Below are positions 35,061-45,699 of a stretch of 64,000 bases of DNA, piece after piece (the stretch's first letter is position 1; each line of letters opens with the position of its first letter). Made by a program: the position numbers and the translations under genes. Under the pieces are notes generated by a model. That model was not told where the DNA came from. It saw nothing but the letters and a program-made list of their open reading frames with translations, and searched no databases. The DNA is from Stomorhina lunata. Taxonomy: Eukaryota; Arthropoda; Insecta; Diptera; Rhiniidae. The stretch spans positions 131,285,799-131,349,798 of the forward strand of contig OW121740.1 in the NCBI GenBank assembly GCA_933228675.1, read 5' to 3'.

Positions 35061-35757
35061 CAAGTAAAAAAGCTATAGTCGGTCAAGCCCGACTATAGCA
35101 CTACTAAAGGCCAAATATGGACCAACAATTAAACAAGTTTTCCTTAAGTCTTACAGACATACATACTTTACATTATACTATGATTTATATCATTTCCGGC
35201 TAAGGTCCTTATATTTGAGCTAGGGTCAATTGTAGACCGATTGTTACCAAATTTTGGTTATTGGTTCATATTTATAAAATATTTATCTGTGCAAAGTTTT
35301 AGTAATCAAATGCATTTATCTTTAGATTTACTCTTGTATGGGAGGTATGGTCAAATATGGGCCGATTTCTATTAAATTAGGAACACTGATTAAGGCAATG
35401 ATAAGCAATATTTGTGCTGAATATTATTAAAATACAACTAAATTTGTGGTTTTAAAAGGCCAAAAATTCTATTCCGGGAAGGCATCCCTATGGGAGTTAC
35501 CCGAAATAGTAACCCGATTTCACCCAAAAAGAATAGGGATCGTCCTTGGACCTGTGCCAAATTTCATCAAATTATCTTGAAAGTTACGACCTGTAGAATG
35601 ATAACAAACTTACATGGATAACCGGCCAGTCAGCCGGACGGACATCGTTTAAACAACTCAGGGAGTGATTCTAAGTCGATTGGTATACTAAAAAGACCAA
35701 TATTTCTATGCATTACAAACATCAGCACAAACTCAATATACCCTCAATATACCCTTG
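35061..35757 (+). mobile_element. DINE-1-like element, copy 3
   Basis: It begins 'caagtaaaaaagctatagtc' with hairpin GTCGGTCAAGCCCGAC, then 'tccgggaaggcatccctatg', 'gtgccaaatttcatcaaatt', 'ccagtcagccggacggacat' and 'ttggtatactaaaaagacca', ending in the 'acatcagcacaaactcaata' region. The tail hairpin is replaced by 'taccctcaatatacccttg', so the 3' end is rearranged. It is more diverged from copies 1 and 2 than those are from each other. Confidence 0.65.
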
Positions 35758-36235
35758 CGCAGTGTCTGTCTGTCTATCTGTCTTTCTGTTGAAAGTACGA
35801 TAGGGCCTAAACAAAAGGTGCTAGGTCTCTGAAACTTGGCATATTCCAAATTTCTTGAAAAATGTTGGTATTAAAATTGATCAAAATCGGTTTACAGGTT
35901 TAGCTCCTGTATAACCTCGCCTAGGCTAATCGCTTATTTGCTTATAAATGAAAAATTATTAAAGCTATGGGTTATAGAAGTTTTACATAAGCACTGAGTT
36001 TTACATAACTATAGTTCTCATACAAAATACTTATGACAATAGCCTAAATTCTACCTAAAATACACTTGTCAATAAATGAAGACAGTTTTATGTTGATGCT
36101 AGGCAGTGTTCAAAATTTTGTCAAAATCGGTCACCATTTGACCATAGCACCAATATAAAAAACTTACGAAAACACAAAAATACCAAAAAATTGGTTTCTG
36201 CCTGTTTTGAAAGCGCGATAGCGCCTTAACTAAAG
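35758..36235 (+). repeat. Second interspersed-repeat fragment joined to DINE-1-like copy 3
   Basis: It starts with a TCTG microsatellite (35762-35789), then 'gaaagtacgatagggcctaa', 'aatcggtttacaggttta' and 'gtataacctcgcc', a layout like the internal part of fly DINE-type repeats. A related stretch ('aaaatcggtttacatttag', 'tataaccccgcccttctg') is at 37850-37960. Confidence 0.45.
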
Positions 36236-36239
36236 AGAT

Positions 36240-37515
36240 AAGACTTTACAAAAGTATTTTCGATATGGGTACTTCCATGGTTATGTACGTGACATTTGTA
36301 CACGTTTTATTGTCTTTGCATATTGTGGAAATAAAAATGGATTGGAATTTTTGAATGAATTTTAGAATCGTACATTATATGTGATGAGTTCTTTCTAAAA
36401 AGTATATATATTAAAAAATTGAGCACTGAGTACACAAGTTCCATGCATTCAAAGTTAAATTACGCACGTGACAAAAAAAGTAAGTGCCTTTTAGAGCCGT
36501 AAGGAATATTGTAAAAGTAAGCGAATTATAGGAGATTTTTTTTTCGGAAAAATGTTTTTATAAAGGCTATTAATGGACCTTTATAATCATGTTTTGTTCA
36601 AAAACAAGTATGCATTGGTTGGCTAAGAAAAAACAAATTTGTTCATTACGCACGTTACATTAAGCACGTGACACTTTTTACCTTCATACATATTTTAGTA
36701 ATTTAACATATATTTTCAGAAGTTTTTAAGAAAACATTTGGCACAGATCATTGTTTTGATATTGGGACCATGGCTATTGAAATCGGTCCATTATTTATGG
36801 TACCTCCCATGGGTCCCACTTCCCGGAATTGATATTTTGGCCACAAATATCAATATTTTTCCATGAAATTTGAAGCAAATACTCCTTATGTAAAACTAAA
36901 TCACTGTACAAAATTTCGTTGAAATCGGTCCACATTTGCCCATAGCTCCCATACAAACTCTTCTGTCAAAACGCACTAAATGAAGCAAAAATCACTAAAA
37001 CACTCGTAAATCTGAAGATAATGAGAATTCTGAGTTCATTTTTTGCATACATAATTTTTGTAAAAGCCGTAATCAATTTTCTAAATTTCAAGGTAATCGG
37101 TCCATATTTGACCCTAGGCCCCATGTAAGAAAATGTTTCTATGATGGCAAAATTTTGCAAATATTAGCCTTTATACAGGAAGAAGAACACCTTTGACATT
37201 AGTGGTGAAGGGTATCGTATGGTCGGACTTGACCGACTATAGCACTTTCTTACTTGTCTTAAATTAAAATAAAATTATCAAATGGACATAAATGAACAGT
37301 ATTGAATTTTTCGTACTTACTATTACGCACGTGACAAAGTTCAAAAATCCAAAAAAAAAATTACTTTTTGTAGAAGGCTATTAATTTTAATAATTTATTT
37401 AAGCAAACAAAAAACTTGCTTTAGAAACTAAACAACAAGACACTTCAACTGATAATGAGCAACTAGTGGCATTATGTGGTTCTTTTGCCTTACGCACGTG
37501 ACAAAGGAATGTTGC
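36240..37515. repeat. Cluster of TTACGCACGTGAC-type motifs, split by a DINE-1-like fragment
   Basis: The motif ACGCACGTGAC or a one-base variant occurs at about 36285, 36461, 36647, 36662, 37324 and 37491, all in the same orientation. The CACGTG core is palindromic (E-box-like). The DINE-1-like piece at 36735-37258 lies between the fourth and fifth. Same-strand repetition suggests subterminal transposase-binding repeats of an unidentified transposon, or regulatory sites. Confidence 0.6.
36735..37258 (-). mobile_element. DINE-1-like element, copy 4, 3'-truncated
   Basis: Plus-strand phrases 'tttggcacagatcattgttt', 'tcccacttcccggaatt', 'actcgtaaatctgaagataa' and 'gaagggtatcgtatggtcgg' through 'cttgaccgactatagcac' match copy 2 in order and orientation. 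The segment with the tail hairpin and GC block is missing. The head end is complete. Confidence 0.7.
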
Positions 37516-38737
37516 CGAAAAAAACATTTAAATATTCCGTTATTGATGCACAGTTTGCTCTCATCTCACATTTTTATATTCATTTGTTGTTGTATCAGTT
37601 ACTTACATACCAAACTGCAATATTACATATATATTATTTTCGTCAGCTGCAATGACAAATAATGGATGTTAAAGCTTTTAAATTGAATTAAAGAGCCTTT
37701 AGTTTTACATACCATTTTTTTTGCATTTAAGATTATGATAGGCTGAAAATTTGTTTACATACTAAAATCTTAATAGTTTCTTTTCAATTTTCTGTTCTTA
37801 AAAATATTATGCGAGCGTTTTGATTTTTTAACTAACGGTGGACCATTTCATGGAAATGCCCATATGTTGAAAAAGTTGTGTATTGAAAATGGGCAAAATC
37901 GGTTTACATTTAGTTACAGCTTTTATATAACCCCGCCCTTCTGTTATCCATGACATGGAAACCACTTTTTTTTACTTTTAAATGTTGAACTATAAAGCTA
38001 CTGCAATCGTAGATATGTGAGATATGTTTGCAAATTTAGCACAATTTGATAGTGGGCACATCAGATTCGGCTCTCGACACTCTTACTTGTTTTGTTATGT
38101 TTTTGAGACCCATATACCAGAAACTTAAAATAGGTTCAGGAAGACAATTTATTGGTGATTTACGAGTGTGATATATTAAAGTTTGTTTGCAAAATTTGTT
38201 TTGCAGAATGCTATTGAAATTTGTTTTTAAGTCCCCTGAATTATTTGTTAAAATAGCTCATCAGACAACAAATAATGGAAAACTGTATATTACAATCGAA
38301 AGAACAGTTAGCGAGATACACAGATATTTGACACAGTTATTATTTTGGTCCTAAAGCCATTGAAATTTGTCCATTCATTTGAGCTCTTTTCATAATACTA
38401 AATTCCTGCAACTTTGATTCTCACAGTCACAAATAGAATTATGCTTGCAAATCGGTTTACATTTGATCCGTACTAAAACCTATTTCCTAAATATTGCGTT
38501 AACATAAATCTACGTGATAAATTTTAGGACAATCGGTCGAAATTTAACCAAGAGCTGTGGTTAATTTTTTTTTGCTTACAACTTCTTGATGTATAATCAA
38601 TGTGTCGAGATCTTCCACAAATCGGTAGTCAAATAAGCGTAGGTCTTAGTGATGTCAGCTTAAGAAGCCTTTGCGGTCGACACTGAAATTTCATGACAAT
38701 TTTTAAGGGTTATTTCTTACCTGTAATCATTTTTGGG
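37516..38737. other. AT-rich DNA with DINE-like fragments
   Basis: 37850-38090 and 38430-38560 hold phrases such as 'aaaatcggtttacatttag' and 'aatcggtcgaaatttaacca' typical of the DINE-like bodies in this window. No gene. A TA at 38738-38739 is the left target of the Tc1 element. Confidence 0.45.
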
Positions 38738-38739
38738 TA

Positions 38740-40012
38740 AAGAGTGTTCTAAAAAAAATATGCGTTTACTATTTTAGACAAAATTTATCCATAGTGCAAG
38801 AAATAGTTTATTTTTTGATCAAGTTAGTTTCTATAGATATGTCAGATACTATTATTTTAGAAATTATTAATTTTCAATAGTTATTTCAATCAAAATGGAC
38901 TGCGAAAAGAAAGTTCGTGAAAATATAATTAAAACTTTTCAAAAAAATCCGTCATGGACTTTTAAAAAAATAGCTAAAAATTTGAAAGTTGACCCTCGAA
39001 CGGTTTCTTATGCCATCAGACGGCATAAGGAAAACCTGAGCATTGAAAGAAAACCTGGATCAGGGAGGAAAAAAGGTCCTACAGATATTGGTAAGGCAAA
39101 AGAAGTCGAGCGACTCTTTCGAAGAGCGCCTAACACTTCTTTAAGAAAAGCAGCTCGTACGGTGAAATGTTCTACGAATTTTGCACATAGAGTCAAAGCT
39201 TATGCTGGACTGAAGACATACAAAGTCCAAAAGGTTCCAGATCGCAATGCTATAAAGAACTTAGAAGCAAAAAAACGAGCGAAAAAATTGAAGTCTGATT
39301 TTATAAAAAAATACACCTGTTGTGTGATGGATGATGAAACATACGTACTGGCAGACTTTTCTCAACTTCCTGGTCAAGATTTTTATGTTGCTGATAAACG
39401 GGGCAATGTTCGGCAAGAGTTTCGCACAAAAAAACAAACAAAATTCCCTAAGAAGTTTCTCGTGTGGCAAGCTATTTGCAGTTGTGGCAAAAGAAGTAAA
39501 GTATTTGTGGCATCTGGCACAATAAACACAGAAATTTATATAAAGGAATGCCTACAAAAACGGTTGTTACCCTTTTTAAGAGAGCACAGAGTGACTACAT
39601 TTTTTTGGCCCGATTTGGCATCATGCCATTATGGAAAAAAGGCACTTGAGTGGTACTCAAAGAATAATGTCATTTTTGTACCACGAGAGACAAATCCACC
39701 TAACTGTCCAGAACTTCTGGTGAAAAAGGAATTGAAAAACACAGGAAAGATTTCCAAGAACATGTCCGATTTTAAGCGCAGGTGGAACACATGCTCCAAA
39801 AAGGTATCAGAAGCAACTGTAAAATCTTTAATGGGAGGGTTTCCGAAAAAAGTCGATAATTTTGCAAAACCCGAGTACTAAGTAAACATTTTAATGCTAA
39901 ATGATTTTGTATAATATGTCATTATATTTGCGTATTTTGTAGAGTTTTTATATTAAAAGGTTTGATTTTTATTTAAGAAAATCCAACTACGAATTTTATT
40001 TAGAGCACTCTT
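38740..40012 (+). mobile_element. Tc1-like transposon, 1.27 kb, complete with TA duplication
   Basis: Left end AAGAGTGTTCTAAAAAAAAT and right end ATTTTATTTAGAGCACTCTT are imperfect inverted repeats, each flanked by TA (38738-38739 and 40013-40014), the target duplicated by all Tc1/mariner elements. The single transposase gene occupies 38895-39881. Relics of the same or a close family lie at 46650-46770 and possibly at 18638 and 19765. Confidence 0.92.
38895..39881 (+). CDS. Tc1/mariner-type transposase, full-length frame with third catalytic block missing
   Basis: The 328-residue product is the DDE transposase that would cut out and reinsert the element at TA sites in nuclear DNA. Residues 1-50 form a first helix-turn-helix (WTFKKIAKNLKVDPRTVSYA), GSGRKK (55-60) is the GRPR-like linker, and 66-110 form a second helix-turn-helix. 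The catalytic core shows MDDETY (145-150, first Asp) and WPDLAS (239-244, second Asp). In relatives the second Asp is followed by PPNCPELRPIExxWAxxK, carrying the third acid. Here CPEL (271-274) runs directly into LVKKEL, so about 8 codons including that Glu are gone without a frameshift. Spacing suggests the DD37E-like group (inference). The start Met lies shortly after the 5' TIR region and is the only sensible one. Gene otherwise open; probably inactive. Confidence 0.9.
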   Translation: MDCEKKVRENIIKTFQKNPSWTFKKIAKNLKVDPRTVSYAIRRHKENLSIERKPGSGRKKGPTDIGKAKEVERLFRRAPNTSLRKAARTVKCSTNFAHRVKAYAGLKTYKVQKVPDRNAIKNLEAKKRAKKLKSDFIKKYTCCVMDDETYVLADFSQLPGQDFYVADKRGNVRQEFRTKKQTKFPKKFLVWQAICSCGKRSKVFVASGTINTEIYIKECLQKRLLPFLREHRVTTFFWPDLASCHYGKKALEWYSKNNVIFVPRETNPPNCPELLVKKELKNTGKISKNMSDFKRRWNTCSKKVSEATVKSLMGGFPKKVDNFAKPEY

Positions 40013-40014
40013 TA

Positions 40015-41683
40015 TACTGAATTTTTATGTTTTTTTTCTATTCCGATTAAGTCAACAGGTCATCTTATGATAAATATGTTATTAATATCGGCATAATAGT
40101 TACAGAGATATGAGCGATAAAAGACGAACTATTTTAATCATAGAGTGGAACATAACTATGACATAATGGGGGAGACTAGATGGTCTCATCTAAAATATTC
40201 TTAAGATAAATGTTTCCGTTAGTTTTGCTTTGAACTTCGGCTCTTTACTATCAATAGGTTGATAAGGTTCTAATTAAACTAATCGTATACAATTACATAA
40301 AATTTTGATCAGTTCTGTTGATACTATAATTTTTAAGTTGATAAACAAATCATCTAATGCAGACCTCTAATAAATTGCCAACCCTCTAAACATTTGATAA
40401 ATACATAATATGTATAATCGCTCACAATTGTTGGTGTTTAAAGTATGGAAATAATTTACAATATGATTTTGTATTTAATTAATGCTCTCATGAATAATTG
40501 TACGAACATAAGTAGTCACAATTTATCCTGCACCTACAAATTTACATAAATATTTTCATACTCAATGAAAATACAAATGCATTATTATCGTATTTATAGT
40601 TTAATCCTTTCATAAGTCCATATAATTTATAAATTAGTTTACAATTACATGACTAATAGTGGCTTACAGAGTGAAATGAAATATTTCAGGCAAAATATTT
40701 TCAAAATTCTAAAGAGATTTAACTTGAATTTAGTGGAAAATAACTCGGAATAAAAATTCATATTCAAATGTTTAGTTATTAATTGAATTCCTTGAAATCT
40801 GTCCGAATTATTCTTAGTTACTATGTAATTCTACACGAGTGGGTTTATAGTAAATACTTTTTCCTTGTACTAAATGTAACAATCCTCTCATATTTATCTA
40901 TTTGTTTAAGTAGTTGAGGTATGTATTTGTAGTTATTTTCATTTAGACAATTATTTTATTTACAATATTTAGTTATTTCATTACTATTTAGTTGTTGTAT
41001 TAATTTGAACTCAACCATTGAGCACTGAATTTATTTAGCAAATAAAACTAAAGAAGCAAAAACATAAAACATCCCAGTATAATGTCAATGATACTTGTGT
41101 CATTTTAGTTTATATTTATATTATACATATAAATTTATACAATTGTTGCTGTTATTTTATTTATAGAAAATTATCTGTCAAAAACATACAATTTCATATA
41201 AATTTCATTTTAAATATCCATATCTTTATAAATGGTTTGAATGTGAAATTATTTGTAATTTTAGATTTCGTATTAATTTGCCTAAAATGAAATAAATATA
41301 TGAATACTTGTGTGAGTATTTAAGTGTTTAATGAGTAGTTTATTTAGTCAGTTTCATTGAATTTGATTTTAATTTAATTAAATCCTTGACATTTTAAACA
41401 TTTACACAAACACACAAATACACAAATACAAATGTTGCCTTCTGGTGATTTGTGATAAATTGCATTTTGATATAAAAAATGTTTTTTTTTTTATCCAAAT
41501 TCTCTATAACAACTTAATAGATTTTGATTATTTTTCTATTTTGCTTTAATGGAGTAAGTGCGGGTAATGTGGTATAGGCTGGTAATTTGGTAAAGTAACT
41601 TTTCTCTTGAACAGACAATATAAGAATAATGAAAAAAGTGTTACAGTTTTGCTGTTTTTAGAAAATGAATAGAGTAACAATTT
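40015..41683. other. AT-rich intergenic DNA, no gene seen
   Basis: 1.67 kb of AT-rich DNA with no array, no clear transposon end and no substantial open frame. It may be one of the few stretches of non-repetitive spacer here. Confidence 0.5.
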
Positions 41684-41963
41684 CCCAGTAAAACTTTTCA
41701 TTACCAAATAATGACCCAGTAAAACTTTTCATTACCAAATAATGAGTTAAACAGTTAAACTATTGAACACGAACTACTTACTCATTCGCTGTTTAAGTCA
41801 TTACATTAACATGGGGATGTCATTGGAGGCAAGTACTTACCAATTGCAGAAAAGTAATGACTTGGGTAAGCAATTTGAAAGCAACAACAACAACAGCAAC
41901 AACTTTTTTGTTGTTGTTTTATTAAAAACATATATTTTCAAAGGAAATACAAATTTTTTTTTA

Positions 41964-42035
41964 TGATCCCATGGGGGCTCGAACCCAGACCCTCGGACTG
42001 CTAGGCAGAGACTCTTCAACTGAGCTACTTCATAT
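41964..42035 (-). other. tRNA-like sequence inside transposon copy 2
   Basis: Reverse-complement reading gives TAGCTCAGTTGAAGA and GGTTCGAGCCC, with a D arm (GCTC/GAGT) slightly better formed than in copy 1. Acceptor stem poor; tRNA-derived relic. Confidence 0.6.
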
Positions 42036-42860
42036 GTTGAAAACTTAGCAGCTTATAATTAATATAAACAATTTTTATTTTTAGATCCAAAATCATGTGA
42101 AAATAACTTTGTTTTTCCCTGCCTTTTTTGCTTTGTTGTAATTTTTGGAAAAATATTTTTATACGATTTTTTGTTATTAGTTTAAAACTTTTTTAAAATT
42201 ATTTTAAAACTTAAACAATTTAAATCTTCTTTTTTGTATAAGTTTTTACATAAGATTGACTCTTACTTACTTAAATGTTACAACCTGTTAAGGTCAAAGT
42301 CCGAGCATATTTTAGAATTCCATGGATTTCGATCTTGTGCGAATATTCTCCAATTTTATAGGCCAAGCTTTGAAAAATGTTCCTCTACTTGGTCTTTCTA
42401 TCGAAGTTTCGGACATCCTCCTCTAATATTAGGTAGTGGGACATTTCAATTCTAATTTTATCCTCTTCATTGTATTTTTTTTCAAGAGAGGGTTACTAGC
42501 CCGTAATCCTAACCCATTTTTATCGATCTTATGGGACAACTCTCGGAACATGTTAACTCACAATATTAATGGGTGTTAAACTAGCTCCCCGGGTGATACC
42601 ATGAGGAGGTGTGTGTCCACAGTTGAGATGAAGGATGACCCAGATAAGTTGGGCTTACCAAGTTAAGACCAATTAGAATCGTGTTTGGTATTCAACATCC
42701 CCTACATAATCAAAATTGACTCATGATGGTATTTTTTCATTAACGTGAGTTAGTTTTACAAATTTTTTTTACAGAAGATAATATTTAAGTTCTTAAAATT
42801 CAAAAATCATTTAAAAAGACTCTTTTAATAAAAAAAAAACTAAAAAAAATTGTTGCCCTT

Positions 42861-42884
42861 GGTGGGATTTGAACCGGGGCCATT
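42861..42884 (-). other. Second B-box-like segment in transposon copy 2
   Basis: Reads CCCCGGTTCAAATCCCACCA on the minus strand, like the T arm and 3' end of a tRNA. Copy 1 has the diverged form GGATCAAATCCCACCA at 23463. No convincing A box could be paired with it. Confidence 0.45.
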
Positions 42885-43015
42885 CAGTTTAAATTACCAT
42901 CTTAATTACAAATAAGTACTTCTGTAATAACTTATTATTTATTCGGATGGTATGTTGTAGTCGTTACAAGGTAACCAGTTATCAGAGTACTTGCCATTAC
43001 CAAAGTTTTGCCGGG

Positions 43016-43600
43016 TTCTTTTATTTTTGTACAGCTATAGTGGTATACAACTGCTACGATTACAAGTGATACGACTACAACTGATTCCACTACAAAACCT
43101 ACTACTACTAATAATTTTAATACTTCTATTAATTTTTAGGCGATATATGAATAATAGTTTAATTAGTGAATAACCTTGTTTTATATTGGGTCTACATTTT
43201 GGAGTTAGATTGAAAAAGAAACAATTTCAGAAATTACACAACATTGTAGCATTTCGCAACTTAAGAGAAGTCGTATTTAAATGCATATATATTTAAAATT
43301 AGAGGACCGATTAAATGGTTGCTTTAATGAAAATAGTTAGCGGACTTATTTATATTAGACTTTCGGCAACAACACTTACGTAAGATATGAATAAAGGCCA
43401 TCATAATGTTCAAAAATCACTTATTTAAGACATATTTCGGTATGCTGAAATCAAGTTTGATGAGCTTCTAGATGACATACCGACATAACTTATAAGTAAA
43501 GGTAATATATGTTAATAGTGTTCTACGAAGTACACTATTAAATTGTAACATATAGTTCTACTTACAACTGAGATATAGTCAAAACTCGAAGTTCGATGCT
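43016..43600. other. AT-rich DNA, TAC-rich at the left
   Basis: 43030-43120 is a degenerate TAC/ACT repeat. A small hairpin ('agtgttctacgaagtacact') lies near 43518. No gene. Confidence 0.45.
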
Positions 43601-44745
43601 AAATTACAATTTTTTTATTTTCTATAAACACCAGAGATATCGCCAAAATTCAAAATTCGATAAGAATTAAAATTTTTTTTTAATAACTGTATTTTTCAAA
43701 ATAACTATGTTTTTTTAAAAAACTATATTTTTTTTTAAACAAAAGGTTTTGAATTGTACATCAAATTTAGGAAATCACGATGTACGATTTTGAATTTCAT
43801 CAAAATCGTACATCAATAACAGAGATATCACCAAAGCAAAAGATATCGATGTACGCAAATTGACAAATTTAAAAAAAAAAAAATTAAAAACGGTGTTAAA
43901 AAAAAAAATTAAGTTATATATCAGATTTTAGAAAATATTCCAACGCATCATGCTATTAAATTTTATCAAAATCGGACTATAAACATTAGAGATATCCTCA
44001 AAATTCAAATTCGATGAGAATTAGATTTTTGTTTTTAAAAACTGTATTTTTCAAAAAAAAAAAAAATTAATTTCGTCAAAAAATTGTGTTTTTTTTTAAT
44101 TTATTAAACTGTATATCAAATTTTCGGAAATCATTCAATGCTGCACACTATTGAATTTCATCAAAATTGGTAGATCAATAACTATGATATCGCCAAAGCA
44201 AAAGTTATCGATGTAATTGATAAATTTTAAAATTAAAAAAAAAACAGTATTTAAAAAAAAAAAAAATTAAATTATATATTTTATTTTAGAAAATACTCCA
44301 ACGCATCATGCTACTAAATTTTATCAAAATCGGTCTATAAATACTAGAGATATCGCCAAAATTTAAAAATCGATGAGAATTTAAAAAAAAAATATTTTTT
44401 CAAAAATAAGTTTTGAATTTGGTCAAAAAATTGTGTTTTTTAAAAAAAAGTTTTTTGAACTGTATATCAAATTTTAGAAAATCATTCAACGCTGCACACT
44501 ATTGAATTTCATTAAAATCGGTATATCAATAACCGAGATATCGCCAAAGCAAAAGTTATCGATGTACGCAAATTGACAAATTTAAAAATTAAAATAAACA
44601 GTATTTTTTTATTTTTTTTTTAATTATATATCAGATTTTAGAAAATACAAAATCGGTCTATAAACACCAGAGATATCGCCAAAATTCAATGAGAATTATT
44701 TTTTTTAAATTGTTTTTTTTTTTAATTTTAAAATTCGTCATCGTA
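43601..44745. repeat. Tandem repeat of ~355 bp, just over three copies
   Basis: 'ctataaacaccagagatatc' or variants occur at about 43622, 43977, 44332 and 44656. Between them recur 'gccaaagcaaaagttatcga', 'acatcaaatttt' and 'tcaaaatcggtatatcaat'. Spacing is 355, 355 and 324 bp. The text resembles the internal repeats of DINE-type elements, and a DINE-like tail follows directly. Confidence 0.75.
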
Positions 44746-44779
44746 GTTTAGTATTTTAGCGATATCTCGGGTGTTTATG

Positions 44780-44854
44780 CCTAAAATCCTAAAATCTGGT
44801 GTATAATTCGTCTGAGTACACATACCAGGAGCTCCACAAACTTGATTTCAAAAG

Positions 44855-44905
<51 letters not shown>

Positions 44906-45003
44906 TGGCTAAATCGACTCTCCTGACGAATAATGAAAAAATTACAAACTGAATGACAAACTTATAATACCCTTTTACCTATTGATGAAGGGTATAAAAA
45001 CAA
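44780..45003 (+). mobile_element. DINE-like element tail with GACA microsatellite
   Basis: Contains a (GACA)n run (44854-44904), 'catggctaaatcgactctcc', and a tail 'acccttttacctattgatga' plus 'agggtataaaaacaagtaa', paralleling the end of DINE-1-like copy 1 ('cctatggtggtgaagggtat'). Probably the 3' end of the element whose body is the 355-bp repeat. Confidence 0.55.
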
Positions 45004-45249
45004 GTAAGTATACTACATTACCCACACTTCCTCCCACTTCCTTCAGTTGAGAACGGCTAGACAGATTTCGACAAATTTGTTCTCCAAATGTTTGTCATAG
45101 TCCAAGTAAGGTTTATACATAAAGATAAATTGACCGCACCCACTTTAATGCTCACCTTTTTCGATTTATATAAAATCGGAAAATGGCTGCACGGATATAG
45201 GTAATTTTGATTCTTAAACGTTCGAAGTAATTAAATTTTTTCGAAAAGA
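45004..45249. repeat. Interspersed-repeat-like stretch
   Basis: 'gaacggctagacagatttcg' and 'aaaatggctgcacggatata' are phrases typical of insect mobile-element bodies. No further identification. Confidence 0.35.
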
Positions 45250-45692
45250 AAATTTGTTGATGATTGTTTAACAATTGTTTGATGGTTGTTTGACGACTGT
45301 TTGATAGTTGTTTTTTTGACTATTGACGGCTGTTTTTTTATTCTTAATGATTGTTAGATAATTTTTTGACGATGTGCTCGAAGATTGTTTTAAGGCTTTT
45401 GAGGATTTTTTGACGATTGATTAATGATTGTTTTTTGATAGTTTGACGATTGTTTTATAGTTTGATAATTCTTTAATTTTTGTGATTGTAGACGACTGTT
45501 TGGTGATTGTTTGACGATTGATTGGCGATTGTTGACCATTATTTTATGACTCTTTGATGATTGTGTAACGGCTGTTTGATAATTGTTTGTTGATTTTTAT
45601 TGATTGTTTTACCGTTGTTTGACGATTGTTCCATTGTTGTTTGGTGATCGTTTAATGATTGATTGGCACTGTTTGATAATTTTTTGACAATT
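45250..45692. repeat. Degenerate short tandem repeat (TGATTGTTTGACGATTGTT type)
   Basis: Words TTGTTTGA, TGACGATTG, TGATGATTG and TGACTATTG alternate with a loose ~10-12 bp rhythm for ~440 bp. It is highly diverged. Unlike the other arrays it lacks the CTATAGAAA core. Confidence 0.75.
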
Positions 45693-45699
45693 GACTTTA

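Larger units (their letters stand above)
41684..43015 (+). mobile_element. 1.33-kb non-autonomous transposon with CCCAG ends and tRNA-like modules, copy 2 (inverted)
   Basis: Near-identical reverse complement of 23333-24583. TT lies outside both ends. The left end is duplicated: the terminal 31 bp (CCCAGTAAAACTTTTCATTA and 11 more) occur at 41684-41714 and again at 41715-41745. The right end reads GCCGGG instead of GCTGGG. The tRNA-like module is at 41964-42035 (minus), the second B-box-like segment at 42861-42884 (minus). Small indels, such as an extra AAC in the CAA run near 41890, separate it from copy 1. Confidence 0.85.

Noticed and set aside
44854..44904. GACA run as a regulatory element
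   Set aside because: A plain microsatellite at the position where fly DINE-type repeats commonly carry one.
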